The translations under genes were made by a program, and so were the position numbers. Below, one piece after another: positions 15,864 to 24,807 of a stretch of 47,787 bases of DNA. This stretch comes from Actinomycetes bacterium (GTDB lineage Bacteria > Actinomycetota > Actinomycetes > Propionibacteriales > Nocardioidaceae): assembly GCA_030432975.1 (NCBI GenBank), contig JAUILS010000003.1, forward strand, positions 1-47,787, in the 5' to 3' direction. The stretch's first letter is position 1, and every line of letters begins with the position of its first letter. A model generated the notes under the pieces. The model worked only from the letters and a program-made list of their open reading frames with translations, searched no databases and was not told the DNA's origin.

Positions 15864-15892
15864 ACCCCGGCTGTGACCCGTCCCGGTGCGGG

Positions 15893-18598
15893 TCAGAGCA
15901 GGTCGAGCTCGCCGGCGCGGCGCACCGCCGCCCGCCGGGTGGTGACGTCGAGCTTGGTGAAGATGTGCTTGGTGTGGGTGCGGAGCGTGTTGATCGTGAC
16001 GTAGAGCTGGCGCGCGATGTCGGGCCCGCTGAGCTCGGAGGCGAGCAGCCGCAGCACCTCGAGCTCGCGCTCGCTCAGGGTCTCGCCCACCGGGCCGCGG
16101 GGCGTTGGTGGGTCAGGGGTACGCCGGGCGGCGAGGAGCTGCCGGGCGTGCCGGTCGCCGCCTCGGGCCAGCTCGTCGAGCAGCGCGGCCATCGGCTCGC
16201 CCTCGTCGAGGAAGAGCCGGCAGAAGCCGGTGGGTACGCCGGCCGCGAGCGCCGCCGCAAGGTCAGCGCGTGCCGCCCCGCGGTCGCCCGCGGCCGCGAG
16301 GGCCAGGGCGCGCACCATCCGGGCCTCGACGAGGCTGCCGCCGCGGCCGGCCGCCTCGGCGGCGGCGACCAGCCGGTCCAGCAGCGGGAGCGCCTCGCCT
16401 GCCCGCGACTCGGCGACCAGCAGCCGGGCCAGCGTGAGCTGGTCGTGCTCGGCCAGGAAGTCGGGCGGGTCGTCCGGCGTCACCCCCCGGTCACGTGCCC
16501 ACGCGGCCGCCTCCGCCAGACGGCCCTGCGCCACCCACACCCGCGCGCGGGTGGCGGCGACCGGCCGCACGTCGGGGAAGAAGCCCGGCCGGAAGAGCGG
16601 CTCGGCCCGGTCGAGCATCGCGACCGCGCCGTCGAGGTCGCCCTGGGCCCGCCGCAGGCCCGCCATCGCGGTGAACCAGCGGTGGCGGTGCTCCGGCAGC
16701 GACGCCCCGTCGCCGAGCCCCCGCGCCAGCTCCAGCTGCGCGGCCGCCTCGTCGAGAAGGCCCTGCTCGCGGAGCACGTCCGCCAGGCCGACGTGGAGGT
16801 CGCCCGCCGTGGTCAGTCCGGGCAGCGCGTCGGCGGCGGGGACGGCCCGCTCGTAGAGCCGGCGCGCCTCGTCGGGGCGGCCGAGGCCCTGCCACAGGAG
16901 GCCGAGCATCACGGTCACGCCGAGCTCGTCGGCCACCATGCCGGCCGCCCCCAGCCCGGCGGCCGTCTCGGTGAACGCCTCGACCCCGGCCCGCAGGTCG
17001 CCGTCGGCCCACGCCGCCATGCCGACGAACGCCGCCCCCGCAGCGCGCGGGTAGTGGTCGTCGGGGCCGGAGAGCGCGATCGCGTCACGGGCGTGCGCGA
17101 CGGTGGCGGCCAGGTCATCGCGGGCCTGGGCCGCGGACGCGCGGTACATCGCCACGACCGCCGGCAGCGCGTCGAGCTCGGCCTCGCGGTCGCGGGCGGC
17201 CTCGCCGAGCGCGGGCGGGGCGGCCACCGGGGGCTGCGGCAGCGCGAGACCGGCCTCCCCCGCGTCGAGCCAGGCGGGCATCCCGTCGAGGTCGCCCTCG
17301 GAGAGCCGCAGCCAGGCCATCTGGACCGCGAGCAGCGGGCGCCGGCGTACGACGTCCTCGGGGAGGGCCAGCAGCCAGGCCCGCAGGGTGTGGGAGTCGC
17401 GCCGGCGGCGCAGGTCGGGCGCGGCGAGCTCGAAGAGGTCGGCGGCACGCTCGTGGTCGCCGCCGGCCAGCGCGTGCCGCATCGCGTCGGCGAGCAGACC
17501 CTGGTCGGCGTACCACCGCGACGCGGTGGCGTGCAGCCCGGCGACCGTCTCCGGCGACTGTGCGGTGAGCCGGGCGCGGAGCACGTCGGCGAAGAGGTGG
17601 TGGTAGCGGTACCAGCGACGCTCGTCGTCGAGCGGGATGACGAAGAGGTTCTCGCGCTCGAGGGTCTCCAGCACGGCCCCGGCGTCGGCGCGGCCGGTCA
17701 CCGCGTCGCACAGGTCGCCGCGCAGCTGGTCGAGCACGGCGGTGGCGAGCAGGAACGCCCGGACGTCGTCGGGCTGCCGGTCGAGGACCTCCTCGACCAG
17801 GTAGTCCAGCACGAAGCGGTGGCTGCCCGAGAACGCCTCGACGAAGCCGGCGACCTCGCCGTCGCCGCGGTCGCGAGCGGAGAGCGCGGCGAGCTGCAGG
17901 CCCGCCGCCCAGCCCTCGGTGCGGGCCTCGAGCGCGGCCACCAGTTCGTCGGGCAGGCCGAGGCCCATGACGTCGTTGAGGAAGACCGCCGCCTCCTCGG
18001 GGGTGAAGCGCAGGTCGCTCGCGCGGATCTCGACCAGCTCCCCGCGGGCGCGCAGCCTCGGCAGCGGAAGCGGCGGGTCGGCGCGGGTGGTCATCGCCAG
18101 GGTGACCTGCGGCGGCAGGTGCTCCAGCAGCAGCCGGACCACGTCGTGGACGGCCGGGTCGTCGATGACGTGGTAGTCGTCGAGCGCCAGCACCGTCGGC
18201 CCTGCCAGCAGGTCGAGGTCGTTGACCAGGCCGGCCACGACCGCCTCCGGCTCGGGTGCGGCGGCGGCCTCGAGCCGGGCGAGCGCCTCGGCGCCGACGT
18301 CGGGCGCCACGGTCTGCACGGCGGCGATGAGGAGGCCGAGGAACCGGCGTACGTCGGCGTCCCCGGCGTCGAGGGCCAGCCAGGCGACGCGGCGCCCCTC
18401 CCCCTCGGCGGCCGCCCCGGCGGCCTGCCAGTCCGTCAGCCACTGGGTGAGGAGGGTCGTCTTGCCGAAGCCGGCCGGCGCGGCCACCAGCAGCAGGCGG
18501 GGCGCCTCGGCCGCGTCGAGGCGGTCGGTGAGCCGGGTGCGGGGCACCAGCCGGCGGCGCGGTGTGGGCAGGTGCAGCTTGGTGCCGAGGACGGGCAT
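15893..18598 (-). CDS. MalT-like LuxR-family regulator (STAND ATPase)
   Basis: 901-aa ATP-dependent activator. The N-terminal NTPase has Walker A LLLVAAPAGFGKTTLL, Walker B GPTVLALDDYHVIDDPAV and LAMTTRADPPLPLPRLRARGELVEIRASDLRFTPEEA. A winged-helix and long TPR-like helical region (about residues 350-830) is the sensor. The C-terminal HTH is ETLSERELEVLRLLASELSGPDIARQLYVTINTLRTHTKHIFTKLDVTTRRAAV. The family senses an inducer and oligomerises upon ATP binding. The start at MPVLGTKLHLP is typical although its ribosome site is weak. The next gene downstream, 122 bases away, begins the DUF4386 operon it may activate. Confidence 0.93.
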   Translation of the reverse strand: MPVLGTKLHLPTPRRRLVPRTRLTDRLDAAEAPRLLLVAAPAGFGKTTLLTQWLTDWQAAGAAAEGEGRRVAWLALDAGDADVRRFLGLLIAAVQTVAPDVGAEALARLEAAAAPEPEAVVAGLVNDLDLLAGPTVLALDDYHVIDDPAVHDVVRLLLEHLPPQVTLAMTTRADPPLPLPRLRARGELVEIRASDLRFTPEEAAVFLNDVMGLGLPDELVAALEARTEGWAAGLQLAALSARDRGDGEVAGFVEAFSGSHRFVLDYLVEEVLDRQPDDVRAFLLATAVLDQLRGDLCDAVTGRADAGAVLETLERENLFVIPLDDERRWYRYHHLFADVLRARLTAQSPETVAGLHATASRWYADQGLLADAMRHALAGGDHERAADLFELAAPDLRRRRDSHTLRAWLLALPEDVVRRRPLLAVQMAWLRLSEGDLDGMPAWLDAGEAGLALPQPPVAAPPALGEAARDREAELDALPAVVAMYRASAAQARDDLAATVAHARDAIALSGPDDHYPRAAGAAFVGMAAWADGDLRAGVEAFTETAAGLGAAGMVADELGVTVMLGLLWQGLGRPDEARRLYERAVPAADALPGLTTAGDLHVGLADVLREQGLLDEAAAQLELARGLGDGASLPEHRHRWFTAMAGLRRAQGDLDGAVAMLDRAEPLFRPGFFPDVRPVAATRARVWVAQGRLAEAAAWARDRGVTPDDPPDFLAEHDQLTLARLLVAESRAGEALPLLDRLVAAAEAAGRGGSLVEARMVRALALAAAGDRGAARADLAAALAAGVPTGFCRLFLDEGEPMAALLDELARGGDRHARQLLAARRTPDPPTPRGPVGETLSERELEVLRLLASELSGPDIARQLYVTINTLRTHTKHIFTKLDVTTRRAAVRRAGELDLL

Positions 18599-18697
18599 GT
18601 CAGGTCTCGCCCGTCGTGGAGGCCCGCACATGCGCAGACTCGGTCACGGAGACCATTGCACCGTCCCGGCCCGGGCGCTGGCAACGACCGCCGCGCG

Positions 18698-19633
18698 TCA
18701 GCCGCCGTGCGTCGCGGCCACCACCTCGGTGAGAACGGCGTCGCGCGCGGCGGCCAGGTCGGCCACGTCGCGGCCCCCGGTCGCCTCGGCCACTCCCGCG
18801 ACCAGCGCCGCCACGGTCGCCTCGTCCAGCCGCGGAGAGCCGAGGTCGTCCCACCACCGGTGGAAGCTGTCGGCGTAGCGCTCGCAGAACGACGCCAGCC
18901 CACCCTCGTCGCCCCCCAGGCTGAACAGCGTGGTCGGCCCCATGACTGCCCACCGCAGGCCGGGCCCGGCGGCGACCGCCTTGTCGACGTCCTCCACCGT
19001 GGCGACGCCCTCGGCGACCAGGTGGATCGCCTCGCGCCACAGCGCCGCCTGCAGCCGGTTGGCGACGTGGCCCGGCACCTCGCGGCGGACCTCGATCGTC
19101 ACCTTGCCGACCGACTCGTAGAACGCCCGGGCCCGGTCGACCACGCCCGGGTCGGTGCGGTCGTTGCCCATCACCTCCACCAGCGGGATCAGGTGGGGCG
19201 GGTTGAAGGGGTGGCCCAGGACCAGCCGCCCGGGGTCCACCCAGCCCGCCTGCAGCTCGCTCAGGGTCAGCCCCGACGCCGAGGACGCCACGACGGTCCC
19301 GGGGTCGAGCGCCGGCTCGATGGCGGCGTACAGCTCGTGCTTGAGGGCGACCCGCTCGGGCACGCTCTCCTGCACGAACGTCGCACCCTCGACCGCCGAC
19401 CGCGGGTCGGTGCAGACGACCAGCTCCCCCGCCGGCCGGTCGGTCCGCGCCAACCCGAGCCGCAGCAGCACCGGCCAGGCCTCCTCGACGGCCGCGCGCA
19501 CCCGCTCCTCGGTCGCGGGGTCGGGGTCGAAGACGGCGACGTCGCGGCCGGCGGCGAGGAACAGCGCGGTCCAGCTGCGGCCGATCAGCCCGCCGCCGAG
19601 CGCGGCGACCCGGCCCTCGTCAGACGGTGACAC
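18698..19633 (-). CDS. lcdH: L-carnitine dehydrogenase-type 3-hydroxyacyl dehydrogenase
   Basis: 311-aa NAD-dependent enzyme. A Rossmann motif VAALGGGLIGRSWTALFLAAGRDVAVFD opens the protein; FVQESVPERVALK, VVASSASGLTLSELQ and LGHPFNPPHLIPLVEV follow. The helical domain carries VPGHVANRLQAALWREAIHLVAEGVATVEDVDKAVAAGPGLRWAVMGP. These match L-carnitine dehydrogenase and related 3-hydroxybutyryl-CoA-dehydrogenase-like enzymes. It would oxidise carnitine to 3-dehydrocarnitine. Its GTG start overlaps the preceding cleavage-enzyme gene by 14 bases, a strong pathway link. The fused thioesterase domain of some pseudomonad homologues is absent. Confidence 0.82.
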   Translation of the reverse strand: MSPSDEGRVAALGGGLIGRSWTALFLAAGRDVAVFDPDPATEERVRAAVEEAWPVLLRLGLARTDRPAGELVVCTDPRSAVEGATFVQESVPERVALKHELYAAIEPALDPGTVVASSASGLTLSELQAGWVDPGRLVLGHPFNPPHLIPLVEVMGNDRTDPGVVDRARAFYESVGKVTIEVRREVPGHVANRLQAALWREAIHLVAEGVATVEDVDKAVAAGPGLRWAVMGPTTLFSLGGDEGGLASFCERYADSFHRWWDDLGSPRLDEATVAALVAGVAEATGGRDVADLAAARDAVLTEVVAATHGG

Positions 19634-20549
19634 GGTCGGCCCCCTTCAGGCCCAGCCGCTCGCGGGCCTCGGCCGGCGTGGCCACCTGGAGCCCGAGGCT
19701 CTCGACGATGCCGCGGATCTTGGTGACCTGCGCGGCGTTGGACGGCGTCAGCTGTCCCGGCCCGAGATAGAGGCTGTCCTCCATGCCGACCCGCAGGTTG
19801 CCGCCGAGCATCGCGGCCTGGGTGGCGAACGACATCTGGTGCTTGCCGGCCGCGAGCACCGACCACTCATAGCTGTCGCCGAAGAGCCGGTCGGCGATGG
19901 TGTGCAGGTGGACCAGGTTGTCGAGGTCCGCGCCGACGCCGCCGAGGATGCCGAACACCATCTGCACGAAGTACGGCGGCTCCAGCCAGCCCTGGTCGAT
20001 CAGCCAGGCCAGGTTGTAGAGGTGGCCGAGGTCGTAGCACTCGAACTCGAAGCGGGTGCCGTGGCCCTGGCCGAGCTCCTTCACGATGTACTCGAGGTCG
20101 GCGAAGGTGTTCTTGAAGATGAAGTCGCGGGTCATCTCCAGGAACTCTGGCTCCCAGTCGTGCTGCCAGTCGTCGTACTTCGCGGCCATCGGGAAGAGCC
20201 CGAAGTTCAGCGAGCCGACGTTGAGCGAGGCCATCTCGGGTGACGTCGCGACCGCGGCGCGCAGTCGCTCCTCGCGGGTCATGCCGAGCCCGCCGCCGGT
20301 CGACACGTTCATCACCGCGTCGCTGCCGTCGGCGATCGGCTTCATGAACTCGGCGAACAGCTCGGGGCGCGGGTCGGGCCGGCCGGTCTCGGGGTTGCGC
20401 GCGTGCAGGTGGATGATCGCGGCACCCGCCTCGGCCGCGCCGAGCGAGGCGTCGGCGATCTCGGCGGGCGTGATCGGCAGGTGCGGCGACATCGTCGGCG
20501 TGTGCACGCCACCGGTCGGGGCGCAGGTGATGATGACGGGCTTGGGCAT
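19620..20549 (-). CDS. Beta-keto acid cleavage enzyme (BKACE), probably 3-dehydrocarnitine cleavage
   Basis: 309-aa TIM-barrel, Zn-dependent enzyme of the DUF849 family. It shows KPVIITCAPTGGVHTPTMSPHLPITPAEIADASLGAAEAGAAIIHLHARNPETGRPDPR, with the His-x-His zinc motif HLH, plus NVSTGGGLGMTREERL and a C-terminal GNLRVGMEDSLYLGPG. These enzymes transfer a beta-keto acid's acetyl part to acetyl-CoA. Next to a carnitine-type dehydrogenase, the expected reaction is 3-dehydrocarnitine plus acetyl-CoA giving acetoacetyl-CoA and glycine betaine. It follows the Rieske gene by nine bases. Confidence 0.88.
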   Translation of the reverse strand: MPKPVIITCAPTGGVHTPTMSPHLPITPAEIADASLGAAEAGAAIIHLHARNPETGRPDPRPELFAEFMKPIADGSDAVMNVSTGGGLGMTREERLRAAVATSPEMASLNVGSLNFGLFPMAAKYDDWQHDWEPEFLEMTRDFIFKNTFADLEYIVKELGQGHGTRFEFECYDLGHLYNLAWLIDQGWLEPPYFVQMVFGILGGVGADLDNLVHLHTIADRLFGDSYEWSVLAAGKHQMSFATQAAMLGGNLRVGMEDSLYLGPGQLTPSNAAQVTKIRGIVESLGLQVATPAEARERLGLKGADRVTV

Positions 20550-20558
20550 CGCGGCTCC

Positions 20559-21698
20559 TCAGTCCTGGACCAGAGACCGGTAGGCGTCGAGCACCAGCCC
20601 GTGGAAGTGGTGGACGCCGTGCTCGGACAGCCCGCCGCCGGCGGGGTCGAACACGATGCGTCCCTGGTCGAACGCCGGGGTGCTCATGCCGCGCTGCACG
20701 CTCTCCACCAGCGCGATGTCCTGCACCTGCAGCACCTCGTCGACGTAGCGCACGGCCTCCAGCTCGGCCGCGTTGGGCTCGGCGGTCTCGAGGTAGAAGT
20801 CCCAGGTCTCGAGCGTGCGGTCGGGACCGTCGGGGAGGATCTGCAGCACCATGAAGTTGCCTCGGCCGGGGTAGCGCAGCAGGCAGGTGTTGGGCCAGAG
20901 CCACCACACGGCGTGCTGGGTGACGGTCGCGTCGGCGACGTCGTACGCCGTGTTGGCGGCCTTGCCGGCCTCGGCGAAATGGCTCGACCAGATGCCGTGG
21001 GTCTTCACGTCGTAGGTGCCCATGTCGACCAGGTCGACGAACTCCGGGTGCGCGATGTGGCAGTGGTAGCACTCGAGGAAGTTGTCGACGACGTTCTTCC
21101 AGTTGGAGCGGAACGTGTAGCGCAGCCGCTTGGCCAGGGTGAGCGAGGCGACGTCGGGCGCCCAGCGGTCGATCTCCGCCGCCAGGTCTCCGGCCTGCTC
21201 CGCCAGAGGCGCCGCGGTCGGGTCGAGGTTGACGTAGACGAAGCCGCCGAACTCCTCGACGCCGATGGAGTCGAGACAGATCGACGAGGTGTCGAAGTCC
21301 TCCATCCGGTTGGCGCGACGGGCCGCCTTGAGCCGGCCCGTGAGGTCGTAGGTCCACGCGTGGTAGGGGCACACGAGGTTGCGCGTGGTGCCGGAGCCGC
21401 TGACCAGCTCGTGGGCGCGGTGCTTGCAGACGTTGTAGAACGCGCGGAGCTCCCCCTCTCGGTCGCGCACCACGACGACCGGCATGCCGGCCACGGTCGC
21501 GGAGAGATAGCTGCCGGGCTGGGCGAGCTTCTCGACGTGGCAGATCCACTGCCAGGTGCGGGCGAAGATGGCGCGGACCTCGGCGTCGGCCCACTGCGGC
21601 TCGGTGTAGGCCTCGGCGCGCAGCGACATCGACCGTCCGGGATCGGGGTCGAAACCCTCGGCGACCCGCTCCACGTCGTGCGAGGAGAGCAGCGTCAT
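20559..21698 (-). CDS. Rieske non-heme iron oxygenase, quaternary-ammonium type
   Basis: 379-aa oxygenase alpha subunit. The Rieske [2Fe-2S] motif is C91-K-H...C110-P-Y-H. The catalytic domain has NWKNVVDNFLECYHCHIAHPEF, where H212 and H217 bind iron and residue 209, the bridging position between subunits, is Glu rather than the usual Asp. A Glu at that site is a trait of carnitine/betaine-type oxygenases such as CntA. In this operon the likely substrate is glycine betaine (demethylation to dimethylglycine) or carnitine itself. No reductase partner is encoded in the window. Confidence 0.85.
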   Translation of the reverse strand: MTLLSSHDVERVAEGFDPDPGRSMSLRAEAYTEPQWADAEVRAIFARTWQWICHVEKLAQPGSYLSATVAGMPVVVVRDREGELRAFYNVCKHRAHELVSGSGTTRNLVCPYHAWTYDLTGRLKAARRANRMEDFDTSSICLDSIGVEEFGGFVYVNLDPTAAPLAEQAGDLAAEIDRWAPDVASLTLAKRLRYTFRSNWKNVVDNFLECYHCHIAHPEFVDLVDMGTYDVKTHGIWSSHFAEAGKAANTAYDVADATVTQHAVWWLWPNTCLLRYPGRGNFMVLQILPDGPDRTLETWDFYLETAEPNAAELEAVRYVDEVLQVQDIALVESVQRGMSTPAFDQGRIVFDPAGGGLSEHGVHHFHGLVLDAYRSLVQD

Positions 21699-21742
21699 GT
21701 CGCTGAGGGTAGGGCAGGACTGGACGGGCGTTCAAGAGAAAT

Positions 21743-21758
21743 CTGGACAGTTGTCCAG
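21743..21758. promoter_or_regulatory. Palindromic operator CTGGACA-GT-TGTCCAG upstream of the Rieske gene
   Basis: Perfect 7-bp arms with a 2-base centre in the 63-base gap between the TetR gene and the Rieske operon. On the minus strand TTGAAC and TACCCT (spacing 18) follow it and could be the Rieske promoter. A further CTGGAC half-site lies at 21719-21724 within that promoter. The likely binder is the adjacent TetR. Confidence 0.7.
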
Positions 21759-21761
21759 TTT

Positions 21762-22337
21762 CTAGGCGAAGGCGAGCTCCTCGCAGAGCTCGACGCTCCG
21801 CTTGATCGAGGCGCGGTCGAGCCCCAGGAGCGCCGTCAGCCAGAGCCCGTTCTGGACGACGTTGATGGTCGCCGCCTTGCGGTTGCACTCCGCGCGGGTC
21901 AGGTCGGGCCGCGCCGCGCGGATCAGGTCGGCCAGGCCGCGGCGGTAGCGCCGCTGTGCCTCGGTGTTGATCCGCTCGAACTCCTCGTCGGCCTGCGCGA
22001 GCGACCACAGCTGGAGGCGGAGGCTGAGGTAGTCCGTGGTGAGGAACTCCTTGGCCGCGATCCGTCTCAACGCCGCACGCAGCCGCTGCTCGGGGGTCAG
22101 GTCCGGGTCGGCGGAGACCAGCCCGACGTCCTGCTCCTCGATCCGGCGCAGCGCGGCCGTGATCAGGCCGACCTTGTCGTCGTAGTGGTAGCCGACGAGC
22201 CCGTGCGAGACACCCGCCTCGCGGGCCACCGACCGGATGCTCACACCCGAGATCCCCTGCTCCCCGAGGACCCGCAGCACCGCGTCGAGGATCAGCTCCT
22301 GTCGGTCCGCGCGCTCCTTCGTCGTCGTGTCAGCCAC
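21762..22337 (-). CDS. TetR-family repressor, BetI-like
   Basis: 191-aa regulator that begins with GTG. The HTH is RQELILDAVLRVLGEQGISGVSIRSVAREAGVSHGLVGYHYDDKVGLITAALRRI, and the C-terminal domain resembles BetI-type choline/betaine repressors (AECNRKAATINVVQNGLWLTALLG). It lies directly upstream of the Rieske-BKACE-dehydrogenase operon on the same strand, with a palindromic operator between. This suggests control by a betaine or carnitine metabolite. Confidence 0.88.
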   Translation of the reverse strand: MADTTTKERADRQELILDAVLRVLGEQGISGVSIRSVAREAGVSHGLVGYHYDDKVGLITAALRRIEEQDVGLVSADPDLTPEQRLRAALRRIAAKEFLTTDYLSLRLQLWSLAQADEEFERINTEAQRRYRRGLADLIRAARPDLTRAECNRKAATINVVQNGLWLTALLGLDRASIKRSVELCEELAFA

Positions 22338-22382
22338 GGGCGCCAGCCTAGGCGGCGACCGCCGCGTCGGTCGGCCGGGCGG

Positions 22383-23210
22383 TCAGCGGGGCTGGACGAA
22401 GAGCGCCTGAGCGCCGGCCCCGATCTGGCCGTCGCGGTCGCCGAGCCGGGTGCGCGCGAGCCCGACCCCCAGCGGGTCGAGGGTGGTCTCGGCGGCCATC
22501 CACACCGGGCCCAGGGGCTCGCGGTGCAGGTGGATGGTCAGGTCGGTGTTGACGAAGAGCAGCTCCCGCGGGTCGGCGACGGCCGAGAGCCCGTTGCCGG
22601 AGTCGGCGATGACGGCCACGTGCTGGGCGCCGTTCGGCCGCTCTCCGTCGACGAGGTCCACCAGCAGGCTGGTCCAGACGGTGGCCGGCCCGGGCCGGTC
22701 GAATCCCCCCGAGACCAGCCGCCAGCCGATCGCCCGGAGGTAGCCCCCGGTCCAGGTCGGCGCCACCTCGGTGCCGGGCGGCGGCGCCGGCTCGACCGGC
22801 GTCACCGGCAGGTCGGTCGGGTCCTCGGTGCGCCGCACCAGCCAGGCCGCCATCCGCAGCACGGGCCGGTCCGGCCGTTCCATCGTGGCTACGTCGGCGG
22901 TGGCCCAGGCGACCCGCTTCCCCGGCCGCTCCAGCCGGGCTCGGACCAGCAGCGGGGCGACCGGCACCGGCGACAGGATCTCCGCCGTCACCCGGACAGG
23001 AAGCGCGCGGGACGGGAGCGGCCCCAGCTGCTGGATCGCGCGGAGGGCGAGCCCCGTGGGCGGGCCGCCGTGCTGCTCGCTCGCGGCCCACGGTCCGACC
23101 GTGTGCTCCGTCGAGTCGTAGCGTCCCTCGAACGACGCCGCCCCAGGCGCAGACTCCTCGAGGCGCGCATAGAACGACGTTCGCTCGGTCACAGACGGGG
23201 AGTCTGTCAC
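22383..23210 (-). CDS. TesB-like acyl-CoA thioesterase family protein
   Basis: 275-aa double-hotdog protein of the type called thioesterase family protein in actinobacteria. The N-terminal half shows WAASEQHGGPPTGLALRAIQQLG and PVRVTAEILSPVPVAPLLVRARLERPGKRVAWATADV. The C-terminal half has FVNTDLTIHLHREPLGPVWMAAETTLDPLGVGLARTRLGDRDGQIGAGAQALFVQ. The start is a GTG at 23210 or one at 23192; neither has a good ribosome site. It lies upstream of the BetI-like gene. A role as betainyl-CoA thioesterase in carnitine breakdown is possible but unsupported by sequence. Confidence 0.8.
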   Translation of the reverse strand: MTDSPSVTERTSFYARLEESAPGAASFEGRYDSTEHTVGPWAASEQHGGPPTGLALRAIQQLGPLPSRALPVRVTAEILSPVPVAPLLVRARLERPGKRVAWATADVATMERPDRPVLRMAAWLVRRTEDPTDLPVTPVEPAPPPGTEVAPTWTGGYLRAIGWRLVSGGFDRPGPATVWTSLLVDLVDGERPNGAQHVAVIADSGNGLSAVADPRELLFVNTDLTIHLHREPLGPVWMAAETTLDPLGVGLARTRLGDRDGQIGAGAQALFVQPR

Positions 23211-23260
23211 GCCCCGACGGGCTCGTCGCGGGCGCGCCGCGGTTGCGCTGCGAGGGTGGG

Positions 23261-24100
23261 ATGGGCACCGTTGCGCCTGTGCAGAGGTCGCGACTGGTGT
23301 CCGTCGGTGACGCGGAGCTCGAGGTGTGGGAGGCCGGGGCCGGGGCGCCCGTCCTCGTCCTCGGGGCGGCGCTGACGGTCGACGAGCTGTCACCGGTGAG
23401 CCAGCGGCTGGCCGACGGCGGCGGTCTCCGGGTGGTCGGCTACCACCGTCGTGGCTACGCCGGCAGCGCGCCTCTGCTCGCCCCACGGTCGGTGGACGAC
23501 GAGGCCGCCGACGCGGCCGCGCTGATCACAGGGCTGGGCCTCGGCCCGGTCCACGTGGTCGGCGCCAGCTATGCCGCGGCCATCGCGCTGGCGCTGGCCT
23601 CGGCGGCGCCGGAGCTGGTCCGCCGGGTCGCCGTGCTCGAGCCGCCGCCGTACGGCACGCCGGGGACGGCCGCGATGCGCAGCACCTCGCGCGCCATGGT
23701 GGCGGCGTACGAGCGGGAGGGCGCGGCCGCCGCGCTCGAGCAGATGATGACGATCCTGGTCGGGCCGGGCTGGCGCGGCGCCGACCCGGCCGAGCTGGGC
23801 GCGACGGTCACGGAGATCGAGCGCGACGCGGGCACCTTCTTCGGGTCCGACCTCCGCGGGCTGCTCGACTGGCATCCCAGCGACCGGTGGCTGCGCGGGA
23901 TCGAGACCCCGGTGCTGTGGCTCGGCGGCGACGACAGCGCGCCGTGGTTCGACGAGATGCGCGCCCGGCTGAGCGGTCTGCTCCCGCACTACTCCGAGCT
24001 GACCGTCGAGGGCGCGGGGCACATGCTGCCCATCACCCATCCCGACGCCGTCGCCGCCGCGCTGCGCGCGTTCCTGCGGAGTGGTGAGCGGCCTCGATGA
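23261..24100 (+). CDS. Alpha/beta-fold hydrolase
   Basis: 279-aa hydrolase. The nucleophile elbow is VHVVGASYAAAIAL (Ser in G-A-S-Y-A), the oxyanion strand is VVGYHRRGYAGSAP, and the acidic residue and histidine are in VLWLGGDDSAPWF and EGAGHMLPITHPDAV. No transmembrane or signal segment is visible. The ATG at 23261 follows GAGGGTGGG. It is divergent from the thioesterase gene and runs nine bases before the EEP gene. The substrate is unknown. Confidence 0.87.
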   Translation: MGTVAPVQRSRLVSVGDAELEVWEAGAGAPVLVLGAALTVDELSPVSQRLADGGGLRVVGYHRRGYAGSAPLLAPRSVDDEAADAAALITGLGLGPVHVVGASYAAAIALALASAAPELVRRVAVLEPPPYGTPGTAAMRSTSRAMVAAYEREGAAAALEQMMTILVGPGWRGADPAELGATVTEIERDAGTFFGSDLRGLLDWHPSDRWLRGIETPVLWLGGDDSAPWFDEMRARLSGLLPHYSELTVEGAGHMLPITHPDAVAAALRAFLRSGERPR

Positions 24101-24109
24101 GCTGAGCGC

Positions 24110-24793
24110 ATGCGGATCGGGACATGGAACCTGGCGGGTCGGTGGTCCGCCGCCCACGCCGCTGTCGTGGCGGACCTCGATGGCGACGTCCTGCTGTTGA
24201 CGGAGGTGCCCGTCCAGACGCAGCCCCCGGGCTACGCCTGCCACGCCACCCGCGAGCTGATGGCGCCGGAGGTCCACTGGGCGGCGGTGCTGTCGCGACT
24301 CCCCGCCGACCCGCGACCCGACCCCCACCCCGCCAGCGCCGCCGTCGAGGCCGACGGGGTGCTGTGCTGCTCCTCCGTCCTGCCATGGCCCCGAGCCGGG
24401 GTGCACTGGCCCTGGGGATCCGCTGGTCATGCGGACCGGATGCGCGAGACGCTGACCTCGCTCGCTGGGGGGATGAACGACCGCGTGGTGGTGTGGGGCG
24501 GCGACTGGAACCAGCCCCTCACCGGCAACCTCGCCGGCTTCAGCCGCACCGGACGCGACCTCGTCGGCAGCACCGCGCGACGGCTGGGTCTCCAGGTGCC
24601 CACCAGCGAGCTTCCCGGGCGGCCGGAGGGCCAGGCGACCATCGATCACATGGCCGTGCCCGCGGAGTGGCAGGTCGACGCGGTGGGCACGATCCGCGTC
24701 GCCGACAGCCTGTCGGACCACGATGCGTATTGGGTCGACGTACGCCGGCAGGCGCCGGAGTGGGACAGGTCGAATCCCTCGAGGCCCGACTGA
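24110..24793 (+). CDS. Endonuclease/exonuclease/phosphatase (EEP) family protein
   Basis: 227-aa single-domain member of the EEP fold. Active-site motifs are MRIGTWNLAG at the start, DVLLLTEVPV, VVVWGGDWNQP in the middle, and SLSDHDAYWVDV at the end. It is short for the family and has no signal peptide. It could act on nucleic acid or a phosphodiester; the sequence does not say which. It follows the hydrolase closely, and its stop codon is part of the operator of the next gene. Confidence 0.85.
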   Translation: MRIGTWNLAGRWSAAHAAVVADLDGDVLLLTEVPVQTQPPGYACHATRELMAPEVHWAAVLSRLPADPRPDPHPASAAVEADGVLCCSSVLPWPRAGVHWPWGSAGHADRMRETLTSLAGGMNDRVVVWGGDWNQPLTGNLAGFSRTGRDLVGSTARRLGLQVPTSELPGRPEGQATIDHMAVPAEWQVDAVGTIRVADSLSDHDAYWVDVRRQAPEWDRSNPSRPD

Positions 24794-24807
24794 TAAGGTT
24801 GCCTTAT
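24793..24807. promoter_or_regulatory. Palindrome ATAAGG-TTG-CCTTAT on the start codon of the HTH-nucleotidyltransferase gene
   Basis: Perfect 6-bp arms around TTG. The last two bases are the A and T of the downstream ATG, and the first base is the A of the upstream gene's TGA stop. Such a site would let the HTH protein block its own transcription or initiation. The AT-rich core differs from its surroundings. Confidence 0.65.

Noticed and set aside
15965-19630. 1221-aa plus-strand ORF
   Set aside because: Opposite-strand shadow of the MalT-like regulator and the carnitine-type dehydrogenase; composition is Arg/Gly/Pro/Ala-biased without domains.
20403-23375. 990-aa plus-strand ORF
   Set aside because: Antisense to Rieske, TetR and thioesterase genes, all with recognisable motifs.
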